Source of the DNA: Chloracidobacterium sp. UBA3360
GTDB taxonomy: Bacteria > Acidobacteriota > Blastocatellia > Pyrinomonadales > Pyrinomonadaceae
Assembly (NCBI GenBank): GCA_002360555.1
Contig: DEQS01000109.1
Span: forward strand, 1 to 41,589
Length of the DNA stretch: 41,589 bases
Reading direction: 5' to 3'
Below are positions 21,041-28,934 of the stretch, piece by piece. Below the pieces are notes generated by a model. It searched no databases. It had not been told where the DNA came from and was given only the letters and a program-made list of their open reading frames with translations. Position numbers and translations under genes: made by a program. Numbering within the stretch: the stretch's first letter is position 1; each line of letters begins with the position of its first letter.

Positions 21041-22050
21041 AGGCTTACGAAATAGAACAATTTGGCATCGATAACCTCCGCATCGTCGAGCGTGAAACGC
21101 CGCGTCCGGCTGCGGGTGAAGTGCTCGTAAAAATGCACGCTGCATCGCTAAATTATCGCGATGTGATGGTCGTCAGCGGCACATATAATCCGCGAATGAA
21201 ATTGCCCGCTATTCCGTTCTCTGACGGAGCGGGAGAGATCGTTGAGATCGGCGAAGGCGTTACGAGGTGGAATGTCGGCGACCGCGTTTGCTCGACGTTT
21301 ATTACGGGTTGGCTAGACGGTGGGGCGTCGGCAGAGACAGCAAAAACCGCGATCGGTGCGGGTGGTTATGACGGCGTTTTGAGTGAATGCCGTGTGTTTG
21401 ATGAGAGTTCGCTCGTTTCAGTGCCGGATCATCTTTCGTTCGAAGAGGCAGCGACGTTGCCATGTGCGGCAGTCACTGCGTGGAACGCCCTAGTGGTTTC
21501 GGGGAATATTAAAGCGGGCGATACGGTGCTGACGCTCGGCACGGGCGGAGTTTCGGTCTTTGCGATACAGATCGCCAAGGCGTTTGGTGCGACGGTTATA
21601 GCGACATCGAGCAGTGACGAAAAGCTCGAAAAGGTTAAGACACTCGGTGCCGATCACGTCATTAATTACCGGACGCGGGAAGACTGGGATAAGGCTGTGC
21701 TTGAGTTGACAGAAGGTCGCGGGGTCGATCACGTTGTCGAAGTTGGCGGCACGGGCACGCTGCCAAAGTCAGTGAAAGCGGTTTGCGTTGGCGGACACAT
21801 TGCTCTGATCGGAGCACTCGACATGGCAGGGGAATTTAATCCCATCCCTGTGTTTATGAAAGCTGTCCGTGTACAGGGAATTTTTGTCGGGTCGCGGGCG
21901 ATGTTTGAAGACTTGAATAATTTCATGGTTAAAGAAAATATCAAGCCGGTGATCGACCGCATATTTGGATTTGACGGAGCCAAAGAGGCTTTGCGTTATA
22001 TGGAAAGCGGGTCACATTTTGGCAAGATCGTTGTAAAAATAGGGGAATAA
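21037..22050 (+). CDS. MDR-family NAD(P)-dependent alcohol dehydrogenase / quinone oxidoreductase
   Basis: 337-residue medium-chain dehydrogenase/reductase. The GroES-like domain occupies about 1-130 (AASLNYRDVMVVSGTYN, IPFSDGAGEIVEIGEGVTRW). A Rossmann domain has TLGTGGVSVFAIQIAKAFGA with the GxGGVS nucleotide-binding turn. The canonical catalytic-zinc ligands are not evident (NYRDVM replaces the Cys site), which fits the zinc-independent quinone-reductase branch (COG0604). It would reduce quinones or enones with NAD(P)H. It starts with GTG at 21037 inside the Rrf2 stop (GTGA), so translation is coupled. Seven bases separate it from the glutathione peroxidase gene. The exact substrate is unknown. 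Confidence 0.93.
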   Translation: MKAYEIEQFGIDNLRIVERETPRPAAGEVLVKMHAASLNYRDVMVVSGTYNPRMKLPAIPFSDGAGEIVEIGEGVTRWNVGDRVCSTFITGWLDGGASAETAKTAIGAGGYDGVLSECRVFDESSLVSVPDHLSFEEAATLPCAAVTAWNALVVSGNIKAGDTVLTLGTGGVSVFAIQIAKAFGATVIATSSSDEKLEKVKTLGADHVINYRTREDWDKAVLELTEGRGVDHVVEVGGTGTLPKSVKAVCVGGHIALIGALDMAGEFNPIPVFMKAVRVQGIFVGSRAMFEDLNNFMVKENIKPVIDRIFGFDGAKEALRYMESGSHFGKIVVKIGE

Positions 22051-22057
22051 TAAAAAT

Positions 22058-22609
22058 ATGTCTAACAAAATATACGAGATACCGGTTCGCCGCATCGACG
22101 GCACGGACACGACTTTGGGTGAGTTTCAGGGCAAGGCGCTGTTGCTGGTCAATGTGGCTTCGAAATGCGGTTTGACGCCTCAGTATGAAGGGCTTGAGAG
22201 CCTCTATAAGGAGTACAAGGATCTGGGATTTGAGGTGCTCGGCTTTCCGGCGAACAATTTTCTGGCTCAGGAACCGGGAACTAGCGAAGAGATCCAGGAT
22301 TTTTGCCAGACGAATTACAATGTTTCGTTTCCGCTTTACGAAAAGTTATCGGTAAAGGGCGATGATCAGCATTTGCTCTATCACTATCTGACTGACGAAA
22401 AGGGCGAGGCAGATATCACTGACGGCAACGCATTTGAAGAAAAGCTTGCCGGATTTGGTCAAAAGCGTGAAAAGGCAAACGATGTGCTCTGGAATTTTGA
22501 GAAGTTTTTGATCGCCAAAGACGGCTCGATCGCGGCAAGGATCGCACCGGATGTCACCGCTGAGGACGAACGTGTTGTTGCCGCCGTGCAGGCTGAGCTT
22601 GCGAAATAG
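22058..22609 (+). CDS. Glutathione peroxidase (GPx-like thiol peroxidase)
   Basis: 183-residue peroxidase of the BtuE/GPx family. Peroxidatic C37 is in NVASKCGLTPQY, Q71 is in FPANNFLAQEPG, and the Trp of WNFEKFL completes the catalytic set. C83 (QDFCQTN) matches the resolving-Cys position of thioredoxin-dependent members, so thioredoxin and not glutathione may be the donor. The thioredoxin gene directly downstream supports this. There is no selenocysteine codon. The ATG at 22058 lies seven bases after the MDR gene stop, within the Rrf2 operon. It detoxifies hydrogen or lipid hydroperoxides in the cytoplasm. Confidence 0.95.
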   Translation: MSNKIYEIPVRRIDGTDTTLGEFQGKALLLVNVASKCGLTPQYEGLESLYKEYKDLGFEVLGFPANNFLAQEPGTSEEIQDFCQTNYNVSFPLYEKLSVKGDDQHLLYHYLTDEKGEADITDGNAFEEKLAGFGQKREKANDVLWNFEKFLIAKDGSIAARIAPDVTAEDERVVAAVQAELAK

Positions 22610-22682
22610 TGTATTTAGGCACTAGAGTTAATGTAAACACAAATTTGCGGCGATCGGCCGCAGACAATTTCAAGGAGCTATA

Positions 22683-23009
22683 ATGGGAAATTTTGCAAAA
22701 GAAGTAACAGATACAGCGTTTGAAACGGACGTGCTTGGTTCGGATAAACCGGTCTTGGTCGATTTTTGGGCCGAATGGTGCGGGCCTTGCCGTATGATCG
22801 CTCCGTCGGTCGAAGCGGTCGCCGAGGAATATGAAGGCAAGGCGAGCATTTTTAAGATGAACGTTGACGAAAACCTCAACGTGCCGCAGCAATACGGTAT
22901 TCGCGGCATTCCGACGCTTGTCCTCTTTAAGGGCGGGCAGGAAGTAGAACGCATTGTCGGTGCGGTTTCGCGTGAAGCGATAGCCAAAGTGATCGAAAAA
23001 TACGTCTAA
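22683..23009 (+). CDS. trxA: Thioredoxin
   Basis: 108-residue classical thioredoxin with active site WCGPC (C33 and C36), the preceding VLVDFWAEW strand and the cis-Pro loop GIRGIPTLVLFKGGQ. The ATG at 22683 follows a clear AAGGAG. It is the last gene of the Rrf2 operon and is separated from the peroxidase by 73 bp containing a small hairpin, TGCGGC-GATCG-GCCGCA (22646-22662), which could adjust relative expression. A terminator follows. It supplies reducing power to the peroxidase and other thiol proteins. Confidence 0.96.
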   Translation: MGNFAKEVTDTAFETDVLGSDKPVLVDFWAEWCGPCRMIAPSVEAVAEEYEGKASIFKMNVDENLNVPQQYGIRGIPTLVLFKGGQEVERIVGAVSREAIAKVIEKYV

Positions 23010-23032
23010 GCAGACGCAAACTGAGGAGGAGG

Positions 23033-23058
23033 GGCCGGGGCATTAGTTCCGGCCTTTT
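23033..23058 (+). terminator. Rho-independent terminator closing the redox operon
   Basis: GGCCGGGG (23033-23040) pairs with TTCCGGCC (23047-23054), including two G-T pairs, around the loop CATTAG, followed by TTTT. It lies 24 bp after the thioredoxin stop. Confidence 0.78.
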
Positions 23059-23127
23059 CTAGTTTAAATTTATGCGGTTAACTGCATCGATTTTGTTACA
23101 ATTGCTAGTACTCAGAGAGGTTTTACT

Positions 23128-24222
23128 GTGACGGCGAAGTTGTTTTTCATCATAACGGTTTTGTTTGCTACGGTGGCATTTGTTGCGGCTCAAGGCAAAG
23201 AAGACATAATCCGTGTCGACACGCAGCTAGTCGATGTGCCTATCGCCGTAAGTTCCGCAAACGGGACGCCTCTTCGCGGGCTAACCAAATCCAATTTTAT
23301 TATTTACGAGGACGGCAAACGGCAGGAAACGGTGGATTTTTCGACAACAGCCGCACCCTTTGAAGTTGCGTTATTGCTCGATACATCCGGCTCGGCTCGA
23401 AATGACCTGTTGCTTATTCAGCGGGCGGCGAAGAGTTTTATCGCAAGCCTGAGACCCGGAGACCGTGTTGCAATTGTCGCATTTAACACGGGTCGAGACA
23501 GTAATAGTGCATTTGCCGTAAGCGAGATCTTGATGGGGCTGACGAGCGACCGCGATATACTCGGCGGAGCCATCGACAATCTCAAGACGAGCAACGGCAC
23601 GCCGTATTACGACTCGGTGATACAGGTTGTCGAGAAGGTTTTTCGCGATAAGCCAAAAGACGAGTTTCGCGGTCGTCGTGCGTTGGTTGCGTTGACGGAC
23701 GGCGTCGATTCGACCAGTGCGGAGAGTTTTGCGACCGTCAAAGAAGAACTCGGACAGATCGGTATCATTTCGTTTTTTATCAAGGTTGATACGCGTGAGT
23801 ATTTTGAGTCGAACCTGCTCGGCGATTGCCGTCTGTCGATCCGTTTTTCTCAGGCTCAGATACGGCGTTATTACAAGAGCTTTAACCCAAAAGCAAACAT
23901 GGAAAAGGCTGTCGATTTTTGTGGGCTTGGCGAGTTTGAGCGGCTTGCTATCAGCAAAAAACTGTATGAGATCGCCGATGCTGAGATGAATGAGCTTGCG
24001 AAAAGCTCCGGCGGTAAGGTGTTTCCGGTCGCTGATCTGAGCGAGGCGCGAAATGCGTTCAAAAGTGTCGCAGATGAGATCGGGACCAAATACACGCTTG
24101 GTTATTATCCGTCGAACGACAAACGGGACGGCACCTATCGAAAGATAAGGGTCGAGGTTACGGGCCTGCCAAAGGGCACCACCGTTCGTGCCCGCGAAGG
24201 CTACACCGCACCGGTAAATTAG
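23128..24222 (+). CDS. VWFA-domain protein of the acidobacterial secreted type
   Basis: 364-residue exported protein. The signal peptide covers residues 1-21 and ends AFVAAQ. It opens with the strand IRVDTQLVDVPIAVSSANG and then has a von Willebrand A domain with the MIDAS motif DTSGS (D85, S87, S89) and later the ALTDGVDST block. It ends with a strand-rich domain (YTLGYYPSNDKRDGTYRKIR, GTTVRAREGY). This matches the family described as acidobacterial VWFA (TIGR03436 as I recall), which supports the phylum call. Function is unknown; metal-dependent protein binding is likely. GTG 23128 is the start, with GAGAGG upstream. The stop overlaps the convergent PhoX-like gene by four bases. Confidence 0.9.
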   Translation: MTAKLFFIITVLFATVAFVAAQGKEDIIRVDTQLVDVPIAVSSANGTPLRGLTKSNFIIYEDGKRQETVDFSTTAAPFEVALLLDTSGSARNDLLLIQRAAKSFIASLRPGDRVAIVAFNTGRDSNSAFAVSEILMGLTSDRDILGGAIDNLKTSNGTPYYDSVIQVVEKVFRDKPKDEFRGRRALVALTDGVDSTSAESFATVKEELGQIGIISFFIKVDTREYFESNLLGDCRLSIRFSQAQIRRYYKSFNPKANMEKAVDFCGLGEFERLAISKKLYEIADAEMNELAKSSGGKVFPVADLSEARNAFKSVADEIGTKYTLGYYPSNDKRDGTYRKIRVEVTGLPKGTTVRAREGYTAPVN

Positions 24223-25565
24223 AAATTCCCCCAGATCGCTAGCGTCAGGCCGGGCGTTTGAATATTAACAAACAACGTCACCCCGTCGGGGCTAAATGTA
24301 CACCCGGCAAATTCATAACTTTCGAATCCGGGCACTATGTTCTGTGCGAAATCTGACAGCGATCCATTAGCCGACAGAACGCGGACATAGTTATCGACGC
24401 TACCGTCCTCACAGATATACATATTGTTTTGCGGGCCGAAACAAATATTATCTGGGAAATCTAGCACCGCTGAGCTCGGCGATTCAAAGATCAGAGCGAG
24501 CGTTCCGCGTGCCGGATCTGCTCCCTGGGTGTAACGCCAAACCTGTCCCCGTCCCTGATTGCCGCCATTTGTCGAAGTGAAGTCGATAGTTCCAGCGTTG
24601 GCGAAGCATCCCTCAAGCCTGGTAAATTTTGCTCCACCAAGAGCCGCACCCTGCAGGTAAACTGCGGCCGCATCGGTATCGGCCAACACGGGATCGGGGT
24701 CTGCGATATTTACCCATTCGACGGCGATCGATGCGTTTAGGGTTTGTCCGGTCCTGAGGTCCGCATTCGGACGACCGGTGACGGCAAGCATCTGCAGACT
24801 TCCCCCAAGAGCGAGTTGGCCTCTAACATTGGGAATGTAACGATAAAACCCGGCGGGCGTATTGTCTTCGGTCAAATAGACATTTCCAGACGCGGCGTCA
24901 ACCGCCACAGCCTCATGGCGGAATCTACCCATTTGTTTTAGGGCAATCGGCTGTCCACGAAGACGCCGGCCAACTTCAAAGCAGTAACCATGTGGTTTTG
25001 CGAAACCGCCCAGGGTTCCGACGGTCGTTTCTTCGCAACTGATCCAAGTGTTCCACGGTGTTGGCCCGCCGCCACAATTCCGAACCGTCCCGGAGAGACT
25101 TGGGAACGTATTCGTTACAAGTCGCGTTTGTTTATCGACAATTAGCGTAGTCGTACCACCCGCGGCGTTTGCGTCATAGGGTGTCGTGCCTGTGACGGCT
25201 CCGCCGGAGCCGGCAAAACCACTATTTTCGTGGTTTCGAATAAGAGCCAACGAGTTAGGAAAACCGCGATACGGAAATGCAGCCATGCCGTCGTGCAGCG
25301 TCGGTGTTGGCATACCGTTCGACATCAGCGAACCGGCCCGTCCGATCACGTTATATTGAAATCCCGCGGGCAGTGCGAGAAATGTTTCGCCTGTGTTCGC
25401 TGACGCGGTTGGCAGCAGCGGGCCAAACAACGACTTTTCCGTCGAGAATGCGTCGGCACCGTATGCGTTGAATCGATCGAGGCGGTTGATCAGGCCGGTG
25501 AACCCAAGAAATGCCCCGCCTGCAAGCGAACTTCTTAGGAAATTACGGCGATTAATGTCGGTCAT
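24219..25565 (-). CDS. PhoX/DUF839-family protein with Tat signal
   Basis: 448-residue protein exported by the twin-arginine route: INRRNFLRSSLAGGAFLG at the N-terminus. The body matches the DUF839/PhoX beta-propeller fold (FLALPAGFQYNVIGRAG, PTPTLHDGMAAF, LALIRNHEN, NTWISCEET, FRHEAVAVDAASGNVYLTED, CFGPQNNMYICEDG). PhoX enzymes are calcium/iron-dependent alkaline phosphatases, but many DUF839 proteins are uncharacterised, so the reaction is not certain. The ATG at 25565 starts exactly at the Tat peptide. It is divergent from deoB with a 74-bp shared promoter region, and convergent with the VWA gene, their stops overlapping. Confidence 0.9.
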   Translation of the reverse strand: MTDINRRNFLRSSLAGGAFLGFTGLINRLDRFNAYGADAFSTEKSLFGPLLPTASANTGETFLALPAGFQYNVIGRAGSLMSNGMPTPTLHDGMAAFPYRGFPNSLALIRNHENSGFAGSGGAVTGTTPYDANAAGGTTTLIVDKQTRLVTNTFPSLSGTVRNCGGGPTPWNTWISCEETTVGTLGGFAKPHGYCFEVGRRLRGQPIALKQMGRFRHEAVAVDAASGNVYLTEDNTPAGFYRYIPNVRGQLALGGSLQMLAVTGRPNADLRTGQTLNASIAVEWVNIADPDPVLADTDAAAVYLQGAALGGAKFTRLEGCFANAGTIDFTSTNGGNQGRGQVWRYTQGADPARGTLALIFESPSSAVLDFPDNICFGPQNNMYICEDGSVDNYVRVLSANGSLSDFAQNIVPGFESYEFAGCTFSPDGVTLFVNIQTPGLTLAIWGNF

Positions 25566-25639
25566 CTTTATTAACGATGTTAGCCGAGATGTCGTGACAT
25601 TGGCAAGATGTTTAGTTGGCGAGTAAACTAAATAATATT

Positions 25640-26818
25640 ATGGCACGAAAGTTTGGACGCGTTTGTTTGGTGGTTTTGGATTCGGCGGGTATCGGCGAGA
25701 TGCCGGATGCAGCGGCTTGGGGCGATGCGGGTTCGAATACGCTTGGGCATATATTTGAATCGCGAACTGTTAACGTTCCTAATCTGCAGGCGATGGGTTT
25801 GGGGAATATTACTCCGCTAAAAGGCCTTGCGCCAGTTGAGAATCCCACCGGGGCGTACGGAAAATGCACTCTCAAATCCGATGGTAAAGATACGACGACG
25901 GGGCATTGGGAGATGGCCGGGATCATCCTGAAGCAGGGTTTTCCAAAGTTTCCGGATGGTTTTCCGCCACGGATCATTGATGAGTTTGTCGCACAGGCAA
26001 AAGTCCCCGGCGTGCTCGGCAATGTGCCGGCGAGCGGAACCGAAATTATCAAAGATCTTGGCGAAGAGCATATTCGCACGGGCAAGCCGATCGTTTACAC
26101 ATCGGCCGACTCGGTCTTTCAGATCGCGGCTCACGAAGAGATCGTGCCTATTGAGCGTCTTTATGAGATCTGTGAGATCGCTCGCAATATCCTGCACGGC
26201 GACGACGAGGTCGCACGTGTCATCGCTCGTCCGTTCCTAGGCTCAACCGCTGATAATTTCAAACGCACCGAGAATCGCCACGATTACGCAGTGCCGCCGC
26301 CGGCCGGGAATCTGCTCCCGCTCCTCAAAGACGCCGGTCTCGACGTTGTCTGCATCGGCAAGATCGCTTCGATCTACGACGGAATGGGCGTGACCGAGGA
26401 TCTGACCGCTAAGAACAACGATCAGATCATCGATGTGACCATCCAGGCCCTTAACAACGATTCACACGGTATTATTTTCAGTAATCTTGTGGATTTTGAC
26501 ATGCTTTACGGCCATCGCCGTGATGTTGAGGGCTATGCGACAGCTCTCGAACACTTCGACGCTCGCTTGCCTGAGATCATCGACGCTCTAAACGACGATG
26601 ACTTGCTCATAATGACCGCCGACCACGGCAACGACCCGAGCTATCCCGGCTCTGACCACACCCGCGAATACGTCCCGCTGCTCGTTTACGGCAAAACGGC
26701 GACCGGCGGCGCCCAACTCGGCACCCGCCAATCTCTTTCTGACATCGGTCAGACAATTGCGGAGAATTTTGATCTAAGGATCGAAGACGGCGTTAGCTTT
26801 TTGAATGATGTAGCTTGA
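25640..26818 (+). CDS. deoB: Phosphopentomutase
   Basis: 392-residue phosphopentomutase of the alkaline-phosphatase superfamily, interconverting ribose-1-phosphate and ribose-5-phosphate (and the deoxy forms) in nucleoside salvage. Metal and catalytic motifs are complete: VVLDSAGIGEMPDA with D14, KDTTTGHWEMAG with the phospho-threonine near position 86, FDMLYGHRRD, and TADHGNDPSYPGSDHTREYV. The ATG at 25640 is the natural start. An in-frame TTG at 25616 would add eight residues that do not belong to the family. No other deo gene is adjacent, so it is separate from the usual deo operon. Confidence 0.97.
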   Translation: MARKFGRVCLVVLDSAGIGEMPDAAAWGDAGSNTLGHIFESRTVNVPNLQAMGLGNITPLKGLAPVENPTGAYGKCTLKSDGKDTTTGHWEMAGIILKQGFPKFPDGFPPRIIDEFVAQAKVPGVLGNVPASGTEIIKDLGEEHIRTGKPIVYTSADSVFQIAAHEEIVPIERLYEICEIARNILHGDDEVARVIARPFLGSTADNFKRTENRHDYAVPPPAGNLLPLLKDAGLDVVCIGKIASIYDGMGVTEDLTAKNNDQIIDVTIQALNNDSHGIIFSNLVDFDMLYGHRRDVEGYATALEHFDARLPEIIDALNDDDLLIMTADHGNDPSYPGSDHTREYVPLLVYGKTATGGAQLGTRQSLSDIGQTIAENFDLRIEDGVSFLNDVA

Positions 26819-26839
26819 TCGGCGGGCGTCTGTAGCGGC

Positions 26840-27085
26840 TTATCTGACTTTTTTATTGTCCCAGAAATTTGGGTTCCTTGGGCGGGGCGGATTTTGTCGG
26901 GCGTGTTCGATTTGACGGGCGCGGAGTTTTAGCTCTTCTTGGTGTAGGCGGCGGCGCTCTTCGCCGGTGGCGGGTGGTTTGCCTCGTTCGCCCCAGTAAT
27001 ACTTTAGCGTCACGAACAGCAAAGCCCCGCTACCGATCAGCGTGAGCAGCAGGACCAATAGCACTACCGACACAAAACTCGACAT
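26840..27085 (-). CDS. Small single-pass membrane protein with basic Arg/Pro-rich tail
   Basis: 81-residue protein of unknown function. Residues 4-30 are one strong transmembrane helix (SVVLLVLLLTLIGSGALLFV), followed by KYYWGERGKPPATGEERRR and a highly charged helical tail. The start is placed at ATG 27085. A longer frame from 27157 would translate the adjacent heptamer array and is rejected. It is convergent with deoB (21-bp gap) and divergent from the DUF885 gene. Its topology suggests a cytoplasmic basic tail. No ribosome-binding site is evident, so confidence is moderate. Confidence 0.6.
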   Translation of the reverse strand: MSSFVSVVLLVLLLTLIGSGALLFVTLKYYWGERGKPPATGEERRRLHQEELKLRARQIEHARQNPPRPRNPNFWDNKKVR

Positions 27086-27117
27086 ATCTGTAATTCTAAT
27101 TAAGATAGTAGAAATAG

Positions 27118-27180
27118 TGAACAGTGAATCGTGAATAGTGAACAGGGTAGGGGACAAGTGACGAGTGACAAGGGAATAGT
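27118..27180. repeat. Heptamer tandem-repeat array upstream of the DUF885 gene
   Basis: Nine consecutive 7-bp units occur: TGAACAG, TGAATCG, TGAATAG, TGAACAG, GGTAGGG, GACAAGT, GACGAGT, GACAAGG and GAATAGT. The first four are the reverse complement of the TTCACTG-type units in front of nrdR. The array ends 19 bp before the ATG at 27200. Confidence 0.85.
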
Positions 27181-27199
27181 CAAGAACATCAAGATTATT

Positions 27200-28927
27200 A
27201 TGAAGCTAATTTGCGTGTGTGTTGTTGTGTCGATGTTTGCCCAGATGGCGGTGGGGCAGCGGGACGAGCTGGCGGGGTATAACGATCCGCCGTCGCGGCT
27301 GCGTGGGGTGATCGAGCGTTTTGATGCGGATGTCGGGATACTGAACCGGTTTTATTCGGCGGGAACTTCGCCCAAGAGGGCGTCGAGGTTTACGCAGCTG
27401 TATTCGGACGAGCTAAAAGTGCTGGCGGGGCTGAGCTTTGATTCGCTTAATCACGACGAGCAGGTCGATTACATACTTTTTAAGAATTACCTTGAGCACG
27501 AAGACAAAGAGGCCATGAGGTATCAGGCACAGCTTACCGAGATGGCGTCGCTGATGCCTTTTGCGGCGACGATCAGCGACCTCGAGGATGCGCGGCGTCA
27601 GCTTACGCCAATCGATGCGGCAAAGTCCGCGGCGTTGCTCAATGACCTTGCGAAACGTATCGCCGCAGTGCAGCGGTCGTTCGAGCAGAAAGAAATGCCC
27701 AGCCCAAAACGCACCGTCGCCAATCGTGCCGCCCGCACCGTCGGCGAGCTGCGAAATGTGCTGCGTCGTTGGTACGGCTATTACAATTTGTACGACCCGA
27801 CGTTCACCTGGTGGTGCGAGTCGCCGTTTAAGGCGGCGGACGATGCGCTGGCGAAATATCAGGGGTTTATAACTTCGCGGCTTGTCGGCATCGCGGCGGA
27901 TGATAAGACGACGATCATCGGCGACCCGATCGGCAGGGAAGCGTTGATACAAGAGCTTGAGTTCGAGATGATCCCGTACACGCCGGAGGAACTGATCGAG
28001 ATCGCGAATAAGGAATTTGAGTGGTGCATCACGGAGTTTAAAAAAGCTTCGCGTGAGATGGGCTACGGCGACGATTATATGAAGGCCATCGAGGCCGTCA
28101 AGCAAAAATACGTCGAGCCCGGCAAGCAACCCGAACTGATCAAAAAGCTCGCATACGAAGCGATCGAATACGTCGAGAAAAACGATCTCGTTACCGTGCC
28201 AAAGATCGCACGCGATAGTTGGCGGATGGAGATGATGACGCCGGAACGGCAACTTGTCGCACCGTTTTTCCTCGGCGGCGAGACGATCCTCGTGTCATAT
28301 CCGACCGACGGCATGACGCACGAGCAAAAGATGATGTCGATGCGCGGCAACAACCCGCATTTTGCCCGAGCCGTTACGCATCACGAGCTGATCCCCGGAC
28401 ATCACCTGCAAGGATTTATGGCACAGCGTTACCGCGCTTATCGCGGCGATTTCCGCACTCCATTTAACACCGAAGGCTGGGCATTGTATTGGGAGTTTTT
28501 GCTGTGGGATAGAGGGTTTAACAAAACCCCTGAAGATAAGATCGGTGCGCTATTCTGGCGTTCGCATCGTGCGGCACGCATTATTTTTAGCCTAAACTTT
28601 CACCTCGGCAACTGGACGCCGGAGCAGTGCGTCGATCTGCTGGTAAACAAGGTCGGGCACGAACGCGACAACGCGCTTGGCGAAGTGCGGCGGTCATTTA
28701 GCGGCGACTACGGTCCGCTGTATCAGATCGCGTATATGATGGGCGGGCTTCAGTTTCATCAAATGCACCGCGATCTCGTCGATTCGAAAAAGATGACGGA
28801 TCGGCAATTTCACGACGCCATTTTGAAAGAAGGGCCGATACCTGTCGAGATGGTACGTGTAGCGTTGACGAATCAGAAACTTACGCGCGACTACAAGGCT
28901 AATTGGCGGTATTACAAACTAAATTAA
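27200..28927 (+). CDS. DUF885-family metallopeptidase-like protein, secreted
   Basis: 575-residue exported protein with a signal peptide at residues 1-20 (ending MAVGQ). It is a member of DUF885, a gluzincin-like family: the zinc-binding motif HHELIPGHH is at 394-402, and the downstream helix NTEGWALYWEFLL supplies the third ligand E. VSYPTDGMTHEQ and LIKKLAYEAIEYVEKNDLVT are also family-like. It is probably a periplasmic carboxypeptidase or related metallohydrolase; the substrate is unknown. The ATG at 27200 is chosen because it begins the signal peptide. An upstream in-frame start at 27131 would translate the heptamer array. There is no clear Shine-Dalgarno sequence. It ends seven bases before the convergent esterase gene. 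Confidence 0.9.
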   Translation: MKLICVCVVVSMFAQMAVGQRDELAGYNDPPSRLRGVIERFDADVGILNRFYSAGTSPKRASRFTQLYSDELKVLAGLSFDSLNHDEQVDYILFKNYLEHEDKEAMRYQAQLTEMASLMPFAATISDLEDARRQLTPIDAAKSAALLNDLAKRIAAVQRSFEQKEMPSPKRTVANRAARTVGELRNVLRRWYGYYNLYDPTFTWWCESPFKAADDALAKYQGFITSRLVGIAADDKTTIIGDPIGREALIQELEFEMIPYTPEELIEIANKEFEWCITEFKKASREMGYGDDYMKAIEAVKQKYVEPGKQPELIKKLAYEAIEYVEKNDLVTVPKIARDSWRMEMMTPERQLVAPFFLGGETILVSYPTDGMTHEQKMMSMRGNNPHFARAVTHHELIPGHHLQGFMAQRYRAYRGDFRTPFNTEGWALYWEFLLWDRGFNKTPEDKIGALFWRSHRAARIIFSLNFHLGNWTPEQCVDLLVNKVGHERDNALGEVRRSFSGDYGPLYQIAYMMGGLQFHQMHRDLVDSKKMTDRQFHDAILKEGPIPVEMVRVALTNQKLTRDYKANWRYYKLN

Positions 28928-28934
28928 CGTCGGA

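Noticed and set aside
27086..27157. N-terminal extension of the small membrane protein.
   Set aside because: The extension is a translation of the heptamer array and would place a repetitive segment before the membrane helix; ATG 27085 is a natural start.
27131..27199. Upstream start for the DUF885 protein.
   Set aside because: It would translate heptamer repeats and bury the signal peptide that begins at 27200.
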